Shown piece by piece: positions 56,833 through 64,000 of a DNA stretch of 64,000 nucleotides; position 1 is the first letter of the stretch; the number at the start of each line of letters is the position of its first letter. The position numbers and the translations under genes were made by a program. This stretch comes from Leptodontidium sp. MPI-SDFR-AT-0119 (lineage: Eukaryota; Ascomycota; Leotiomycetes; Helotiales; Leptodontidiaceae), in contig JAHLEZ010000008.1 in the NCBI GenBank assembly GCA_020726505.1, forward strand, positions 1,984,001 to 2,048,000, read 5' to 3'. The notes beneath the pieces were generated by a model. That model was not told the DNA's origin, did no database searches, and saw only the letters and a program-made list of their open reading frames with translations.

Positions 56833-59800
56833 TGAAGGTTGCGTGGAATTAAGCGAGGGATTGTTTGTTTTGGATGTTGCAACGTCTCGGACATTGCAAC
56901 TTCCGGCTTTTCCAAGGACCTGACATAACTTAACAATGATGAGACTAAAACTTGAGTAGATCTGCTGCCTATTTGAGTGTATACCATTGGCGTGTTGAGC
57001 CCGAATCATGTTGACAGACCGATCCAAACCTAGGTCACAAAATTTGGCGTCTTACAAATGCCAATCTTCAGTACAGCAAATCAAATTAATCATGTAAAAA
57101 TCACCTTACATACAGATAAAAATGGAAGATTTTGTTTCTGTCAAGGTTTTGCAAAGGCTCATCGAATTTCCTGACTGCATCAAATCAATAACCGACGCCT
57201 CAGATGCATCCCGAAACAGACATAATATTGACTCCCAACCAAGCCAAGAATCTCGAAAGTTTTCTAAGTAACCTCGTAGTCCATGCTGCCTTCATCAAAT
57301 TTTCTATTTCTCTCCTTCAGATGTACCTTCTACCGCGCTCTTGTCTCCCGTATCAGCAACCGCCGTCTAAGCATCGAACTTCTCTGGTTCAGCCTTCGCA
57401 GCAATTTTCTTCCCGCCTTTCCTCGCACCCGCACTGGTATTAGCTCCCTTTGGAGATTTCTCCTTGTTGACGTGATTGTCAGGGCAACACCTTTCCTTTT
57501 CCTCCCTTTCCACCCTTTTCACCTTTTTCACCCTTCAATTCTAACTTCGTGTCCCCACCAGAATCCGAGGTCGCGTATGCGATAACGATTTTATTCTTCA
57601 ACACCCTCCATCTCTCCCTCGCCGCATGTTCCTTCGAGTTCTTCACTTCCCCTTGATTCATTTCTGAGCTCTTGTAGGATGACGTCCCAATCTAGGACTT
57701 TTGTTGAGCGAGAAGGGGGCTTTTGCGGCCTGAAGCTGAGTTGTGGCATGATGTCGCTGTAATGACTACCGAGGAATCTGTAGTTGCGGTGATCTGGTCG
57801 TTTGATGGCTCTGAGAAATGTGCAGATCGGTGTTTGGTAAAAGCTAGATTATGTGAAGGGGGGTAATCCATACAAAAGACTGCTTCTGTAATTACATTTT
57901 CAATCGGACTTTTGCACCGATGAATTGCATAGAAGGAATGCACCGACTTGCAGAAGCTAATGATTATCAGAAGAATTGTTGTTCGAATTCAAACACTGAC
58001 GAGGAGATCTTTCTCCTCATAAGTGCAAAGAAAACTCTAACTTCTTCAAACAACATAAGACAAAGAAGCTATTAAGTAACTTGGAATAGGCCCTATTCCC
58101 CTCCCTCAACGCTATAAGTTCCTCTTTCCTATATGCTCAACTCGTCAACAAATTCACCACTCCAACCATAATCCACCTTGTACGCTAATAAACTTCATTT
58201 ACCACAAATCTAACCACAATGATCGGTACCGTGAGGTGGACTTCGAAGAGATCCCACCCCGGTCTTTAGCGCTCATACTCGCATACCTTTTTGGCACGAA
58301 GCTCACCCAGACCTTTACCGCTAAGACTGGTATGATGAGGACGATACCTGCCCAGGAGCCAAGAGCACCTGGCCGAGAGCAAAGGGGGAGTTCGGGAAGT
58401 ATGTACCTGGCGGCCGTCTATGCGGATCGGAACCCGATGCGACGAAGACATAAATCCATCCATATGAGTATATAGGAACGACTGGACAGAGCAAGATGCC
58501 AATTGAAGCCTTCGCCTGCGGAATCGGAGTCCATGACTGCTGTGTTCGCGATGAGACCTACATCACCAGCGACGATGATTAAGACTACAAGGCATCTTTT
58601 GCTGTCGATGTAAACCCGAGAATAGCAATCAATTACCTTTACGACAGAAACCCAAAACTTAGCCTCACTATACCCCTCCATGCTGATCAGGTTACTGACT
58701 AGGCAGTACAAGAGTATACTAAAATTGAATATTAATTGTAGTGGGGATGATATCGAGCCGAAGTGTGACCTTCCATTGGAGTTTGTAGATAAAGACGTTG
58801 GCTTTTTGATCTCGAGTAGATGAGAACGGACTTTCGTCTTTGGATATATCCATTGAATATTGTGTAGAGAGAAGAAAGTTCCTAGTGTGAATGCATATCT
58901 GGGGATATAAACTTTGTTTAAACGAAGTGTATGAGAGATTTATATGTTATCAGATGCCAAACAAAGGAGGACAAGTCCCGCATAAAAATATTTACCCCGA
59001 GGAACAGATCTAGACTTTGCAAGGACCTCTGTATAGAAGGTAATGAATGCTACATACACTAAACGGAGACATTACTTCTCAACGGCAGAGAGAACCAAAA
59101 AAGGGTGGATTGTTATTAGATTGGATTGCAGTGAAATAAAAGAACCCAGAACAGCTCAGTACATAGAGATATGCATGGTCACACGAACCAGGTCTGCGGA
59201 AAAGTATCTATCTCATGAACCTCCGACCCCCTACTCCGGGACGAGCCAAGAATGGTGCTTGTCCCAGAGACTTGAACTGGGTCTGTCTGTATCTGCATGA
59301 TCTTGGAGCTGCATGTGATACTACAGTCTATCTGATGGTTTGGAGATCTGGCTGGCTGGCTGAGGTTTGCCTGCCCAAGAGGTTGATTTACGAGTGGACT
59401 CTGTAGACAAGCTTTCGTCTCAACACCAACAAGCAAATAAACAAAACTGACGTAGCCACGCAAGCCACACCTGCACCCTCAGAACCAAGCCTCAATCCAA
59501 GCCCCCGAAATCCCGAAATATCAAGTGCAAAAAAAAGGTGGGCTGACAATCTCCTAAAAGGACAAGCAAAACACATCGCGATCCTGCAACAGGGCACGGG
59601 ATGATCTCCATCGCGCACACGAAAAAAACTATCACTAGAAAGGCAGTCCTAGCCAGAGAATAAATACTTTCAGACTTAGGTTCTTGGTAACGAAAGGGAA
59701 TGTTGGAACGTTGGATTAAAGTTGTTTTCAAAGGTGGGGTTGAGGCGGACGCCACTACCATCATTGCTCGCTCGCATTTCGAATCGCAATCGCAAATTCA

Positions 59801-60121
59801 CCGGGGACGATGACGATGATAGCGGAGATCTTCATCCTACCAGCTGACTGTTTCTCTCCCGACGACGGCTCCTATGTGTACCTTGGTGGATCCCGGTATC
59901 GAAACTCGGTCGACGTGGGTGACTTCGGAAGATGCTTGTTGTCGCTTCAAGGGAAAGGAACATTTTTGAAGCCTTCGAAGCTTATATCATCCATTTGAAT
60001 GAATATCTCTCGTCTGTTGATAGCACAAATGTGACAAGCCCAACCAAACTCTCCCATAACGCCCAAACACCAAACCTTTTGTGTTCCTACCTAGAAGCAC
60101 CTCCCCGGGCACTCGTAACAA
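56833..60121. other. Gene-poor region between VAO and NOP16
   Basis: About 3.3 kb between two gene ends. A possible small minus-strand gene at about 57240-57720 is entered separately. At 58220 an ATG in a pyrimidine-rich, TATA-like setting opens a short frame (MIGT...) that could splice, but no product is recognised. The rest has overlapping short frames only. Confidence 0.4.
57370..57720 (-). CDS. Possible small lysine-rich protein (fragmentary)
   Basis: Minus-strand stretches look protein-like in sequence: KVLDWDVILQELRNE, a basic segment NSKEHAARERWRVLKNK with KGEKGEKGGKGGKG, and a C-terminal PKGANTSAGARKGGKKIAAKAEP before a stop at about 57370. They lie in different frames, so either two introns or decay is needed. 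Similar Lys/Ala-rich ends occur in small nuclear Myb/SANT-like fungal proteins, but I cannot define exons or the family. Treat as tentative. Confidence 0.25.
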
Positions 60122-61013
60122 TCAAGCCTCAACAGCAACAGGCAGCACACCCCCTTTAGCCTTCCACTTTCCCACTCTGCGTCTGATATCCGCGGGCGTC
60201 TGTTGCATAGGATTGAGTTTCCGATCTCTAGCCATCTTCTCGAAATCCTCGCCCCACTTGCCCACCAGACGTTCAATCCACTCCTTCTCCCGCTCACTCT
60301 GACTCCTCTCCCTCTTCTCAGGAACCATACTAGCCTGCTCCTCCAACTTCCTCACAATATCATTCTTCTGCTTTTTCTGTTTCTTCCCAGCCACCTCGCT
60401 CTCGAATCCCTCAAAAACCTCCCCATCGTCCTCAGCCCCCTCGAAATCCATCGCCTCAACTACATTCAACGGATCATTGAGCGGATTATCCTCCTCATCG
60501 TGGATAACCCGTAGGATCTTGCCTGTCTCGGGATCTCGCTCGACGCGTGCAGATACCGGCGCGAATTGTTTGGGGATGGCGTTGGAGATAGCGAGTTTGG
60601 ATGTTGTGGAGGTCTTGGAGACGTCGCCTGCGCGTAGCTTCTCGATCCCGCCCGTTGCGGAGTTGAGGCGTGAGGTTAGGCCTAGACGGCGGTAGTTTTG
60701 GGTGAGGGTTTCGTCTTGGTTCCTGAGTGGAAGATAGTTAGATATTGTGTTTGGATTGGATTGAATTATAGAGCGCTTGAGATTGCAGTCTAGGAAGAGA
60801 AATAGAATTTGCGCCGTAGTAGGTGTACAGCTGAAAGCGATGATAGAGGTGTAGCAGAGCTTCCCCAACCTGCTAAATAATAGAGAAGGTATAGACGAAC
60901 CAATTCGCAGCAATAATTGGATTGCCCAACGGATTAACTCTCTTGGACTTTGGCTTCATCTTGATCTTCGGGATCGAAGATCTCTTCTTCTTCTTCTGCA
61001 ATTCGCGACCCAT
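60122..61013 (-). CDS. NOP16: Ribosome biogenesis protein NOP16
   Basis: Two exons on the minus strand, 61013-60901 and 60722-60122, give 237 residues. Exon 1 is the canonical Nop16 start: MGRELQKKKKRSSIPKIKMK, KRVNPLGNPIIAANW, then after the 178-nt intron NQDETLTQNYRRLGLTSRLN. The splice uses a GTTCGT donor (AATTG|GTTCGT) and CTCAG acceptor; only this junction restores AANWNQDETLTQNY. The C-terminal half is Lys/Glu-rich with a coiled region and the family end MQQTPADIRRRVGKWK. Nop16 is a nucleolar constituent of 66S pre-ribosomal particles needed for 60S maturation. Length and motifs are normal. CACGTGATG boxes lie about 190 and 215 bases upstream. High certainty. Confidence 0.96.
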
Positions 61014-61200
61014 GACTGCTCGTTTCCTTTTTCAGGATTCCCACGTCTCGTCCCTTAGTTCTTGAGTTGCTGTCGGTTTGTCGGGGGCCAGGTGGTGATG
61101 AGAGGGCTGTATTGACGTCGTCTGGTATCCAAGCTTGCAATCTCGAAATGCGAAATTGAAGAGAATCTCGAAGAAAATTGTTTGAGCTTAAATTCTTATC

Positions 61201-61234
61201 GCACGTGATGATAAGCCCCTCTCAGCACGTGATG
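61201..61234. promoter_or_regulatory. Paired GCACGTGATG boxes upstream of NOP16
   Basis: GCACGTGATG occurs at 61201-61210 and again at 61225-61234, 24 bases apart on the same strand. CACGTG is a bHLH/Cbf1-type site, and the spacing of two identical decamers upstream of a ribosome-biogenesis gene is suggestive. The function is inferred. Confidence 0.5.
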
Positions 61235-62000
61235 TAAAACGTGATATCCATCACATCCGCACCCCCACCCGCCCATCAATAATCTCAAAATCCTTCGCCT
61301 CAGAGAAGCTCTAGAGAAGGTATCCCAAGAGGGAAGGAGATGTCCATTCTGAGACATTTGTTAATTTTGCTTTCTTAGAATGCTTGTTCTTGCGTGCAAC
61401 AGCGTGCAGCTGCCAGATGCATGCAGGCCAATCCAAATAGAGTGAGTGAACATCTCACCCTCATCCCTCCTCACAAACCCGAACCCCCCACATTCTCTCT
61501 CTCCTATCTCAAATCCGTTCTTCTACATCACTATATCACATCACATCAGATCAATCCTTCCCAGAGTCCTCAGACTCACATGTACAAAAGCAAGCTCGTC
61601 ATCAAGTAAATCACGACGTCAGCCCTCCTTCTCAAGGTGGCAACTCCTTTCCAAATACCTTCTACAAACATCAAGAAAATAAAGTACCTCCCACACACAC
61701 TTCTCCCATCATTCTCTGTCATGCTGTACAAAGCGCAGCCCTACCGGTATTTTCTCATTTACTGTATATTACATCACCACTTGTTACCAGTCTTGAGAAA
61801 TGCAATCAGCTGGTACAGCATACACACAAGCCTCTTATTTCTACATCTCTTTCTATTTATACTTGCATCTCAGATATTAGATGGAAGGATAGATGTAGAT
61901 GTGAGGAAATATCGAAATATCAGATATACTTGCCTTCTCCATGCAGACGCATTGATCATTCCCATATTTCTCAGTCTTACTGACATAGATTAAATCCAAA

Positions 62001-62024
62001 CCCCATCCCATCCCATCCCATCCG
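62001..62024. repeat. (ATCCC)n tandem array
   Basis: Four to five tandem ATCCC units, seen directly. Confidence 0.8.
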
Positions 62025-62075
62025 TGCGGAGTATTCCACATTATGACACCTTCACCTGCACACACCCACGCTTCG

Positions 62076-62103
62076 CCTCGCCTCACCTCACCTCACCTCA
62101 CTC
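62076..62103. repeat. (CCTCA)n tandem array
   Basis: CCTCA in about five tandem copies, followed by CTCATG. Seen directly. Confidence 0.85.
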
Positions 62104-62393
62104 ATGCCTCTCTCATACCCCCCTTCTATCACCACATTCTAGAAGGGAGGAAGAGTCAAGCCAAACTCTCACCCCCTCATCTGAACCCCGGCCCAGCCCT
62201 CTCGATCTACAAACCCATCCCTCATCAGCAATGCAACACCAGCACCAACATGCATGCCAAGCGCATCGAGCATTTCTCCCTCGTAACGTTTCATCTCCTT
62301 CCTATCTCAGATCTGCAGAGCCCGCTTCTACGCCACAGCAGTAGAGAAGGAACGCGGATAGGCTCCGCTTAAGCGCTGCTTGGTTTCTGCAGC

Positions 62394-62423
62394 TCTCCCT
62401 CCCCTCTCCTCTCCTCTCCTCTC
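62394..62423. repeat. (CTCCT)n polypyrimidine array
   Basis: A run of CTCCT units within an unbroken pyrimidine tract of about 28 bases. Confidence 0.8.
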
Positions 62424-63891
62424 ACCCTCGTTCGTCCTCTCACTACCGCTGAGAAATAGGATCTTTGGACGGTCCGTCGAATCAGGCGGTGTAGGTCGCG
62501 AGGCTGCGCTGGCTTGCAGCTAGCTCGGACTCGGGAAGGGGACCGAAGAAAGAGGCGAGCTCGAAGCAGAGATGAGGATGCCCCCTCAAAACATCCCCTT
62601 ATTCTCGGAGGGCGGGAACTACTCCACATGCAATGCTGAGAACAGTAAATGCCAGCAGCTGGAATTGATTTGATGATTACTGCAGTTCAGACTTTTCTCT
62701 TACAGTTTTCTTTTTCCTTTTCTCTGCATGTCGGCGATATAGCGGGCGCGGCGCTGCTTTCTCACTCACTCGGGTACGGTATCTCACTGTTACACAGCAC
62801 CACACGGGAAGGGCGATCATGTCGTATTCACGGTCGAGTTTAGCCCAGCTTACACTTACTTTACGCATTTTCAAATCCACATCACGAAAGTTCAGAAAAC
62901 AATGAAACGAATGATTGACAACCCCAACCAAACACCTTACATCTTAAGAAAATCTGAATCTGAATCAGGGACGCGAGATTGATTCCCTTCCCTTCTCTTC
63001 CGTGAGTGAGGGAGCGCAGCGAAGCGGCTTGCAATAATCAGGACTCAAGAAATAGATACCACGACCGCGGACATATATCCCGATTTGGATAGCTTCTCAT
63101 CCCTTACTCAAGATTTCAAAACCGAAGTGGAGTCAAAAAGCCAGAATAGGACAAAACAGGTTCTCGCTTACCGCAAGCCGGACTTCTCATCTCATCTTCT
63201 TATCGACCGCTTGCTACTTCCGATGTTTACTGTATAGAATTTGTGGTTCCCTCCCCCCGCAGGAAAAGCTCAGACAAGATGCTCAGACGGATAGATGTTA
63301 TGTAAAGAATCCGGCATTTAAATCAGCCCATGCCGTCAGATCAAATCAGATGAGATGAGGACGAGGCTGTGGCGCGCCCGGTGTTGGTCTCTCGCGAGGA
63401 CTCTCCTTCTCTGGGAACGATCTGAGTACGGTACGGCATATGAGTACTAGATAGTAAGCTTAGAGAGGAACGAGGCTTGAGCTTGGAGAGGGCGCGCGTG
63501 AAAAAAAAAAGCTAAGTTGTGGGGAAGAGAGACGGCGGCGGCGATGGTGGCGGTGGACGGTCAAGTTGATTTAGTGTAGTGTGAAGCCATTCATTCATAG
63601 TAAGGTTTGGGCTGGCCGTTTACGAATACTTAGTGTTAGTGCTCTGGGTGTGGTGAAGGCGTGCTGCTGCGTCCTGTGTCCTGTGTTTACGTGATAGTGA
63701 AGATACGGTAGATTGACTAGCCAGACAGGTGACAACGATGCCATCTCAGCACAAGTCAGGTCACACCGACTCAGGGGTCAGCAGTAATCCCCAGCTCTCA
63801 TTGGACAGATGGGAGAGATTCAGGTGACAGTTCCTGGAGACGAGGTCGTTCGATAGGTCAGGTCAGGTAAGTAAGTGGGCAGAGTACCTAC

Positions 63892-64000
63892 CGTCAGCGC
63901 CAGGTCGACCATCGAATGCTTCTTGTTCTTGTTCTTTCGTCGTTCGGCGGCTTCCATGGTGGCTGGAGCGAACGCTTCGATGCAGACTTCGATGGCTTCT
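63892..64000 (-). CDS. Possible exon running off the right edge
   Basis: On the minus strand, entering from the right edge, an open frame reads EAIEVCIEAFAPATMEAAER, then RKNKNKKHSMVDLALT, and ends at a plausible GTAGGT donor (CTGACG|GTAGGT). It could be the end of a coding exon of a gene lying mostly beyond the window; the Met inside might alternatively be the start. The family is not recognised from this fragment. Confidence 0.3.

Larger units (their letters stand above)
61235..63890. other. Gene-free region rich in pyrimidine repeats
   Basis: About 2.7 kb with no supported gene. It holds the pyrimidine repeats listed separately, microsatellite-like ATCCC, CCTCA and CTCCT arrays, GC-rich and polyA stretches near 63505, and motifs like GGTCAGGTCAGGT near 63855. 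Overlapping short open frames on both strands show low-complexity composition only. Confidence 0.45.

Noticed and set aside
59241..59330. tRNA-like sequence on the minus strand (CCCAG...TTCAAGTCT...CTGGG with ACAAGCACCA)
   Set aside because: The T-loop would be nine bases and no 5' acceptor strand, D-arm or anticodon arm pairs at the right distance.

Overview
This 64 kb window comes from a filamentous ascomycete (Pezizomycotina). The evidence is short introns of about 41-214 nt with GT-AG borders and CTAAC/CTGAC-type branch sites, three Zn2Cys6 regulators, an RTA1 family protein, a fungal DUF6536 membrane protein, a CBM1-GH5 mannanase and a HeLo-like N-terminal domain protein. A leotiomycete-like origin is only a guess. 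Gene models were built by reading frames by eye and joining exons at splice sites that preserve family motifs.

Left part (0-22.8 kb): two single-pass serine/threonine- or tyrosine/serine-rich membrane proteins; a HeLo/STAND-N-like protein (minus); the convergent pair SPT4 (plus) and KIN17 (minus); a Zn2Cys6 regulator; an RTA1 seven-helix protein whose only intron appears to be GC-AG; a GNAT acetyltransferase (minus); a small secreted protein; a five-exon CBM1-GH5 beta-mannanase (minus); an F-box-like FPREIRDQIY-type protein; and a DAO-family FAD oxidoreductase (minus).

Middle (22.8-45.4 kb): a gene-poor, decayed stretch holds a broken Zn2Cys6/Fungal_trans_2 regulator and weak coding remnants. 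An intact DUF6536 membrane protein, an NAD(P)-dependent aldehyde dehydrogenase (minus) and a glutamine-rich bZIP regulator (minus) follow. About 7.7 kb upstream of the bZIP gene has no gene I can recognise.

Right part (45.4-64 kb): an accessory set of flavin enzymes and a regulator. It comprises an SMP-30/lactonase-like protein, a Zn2Cys6 regulator, a BBE-type FAD oxidase broken by two frameshifts, a seven-exon salicylate-hydroxylase-like FAD monooxygenase (minus) and a vanillyl-alcohol-oxidase-like flavoenzyme (plus). The last two are divergent, and the 0.84 kb between them carries three copies of a TTCC-N5-GGAA palindrome followed by a C-run. This looks like a shared operator for a small aromatic-oxidation cluster, part of which has decayed. 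The housekeeping gene NOP16 (minus) follows, with two CACGTGATG boxes upstream. The last 3 kb is mostly repeats of short pyrimidine-rich units plus a possible exon running off the edge.

No tRNA, rRNA, CRISPR array or intact transposon was recognised.
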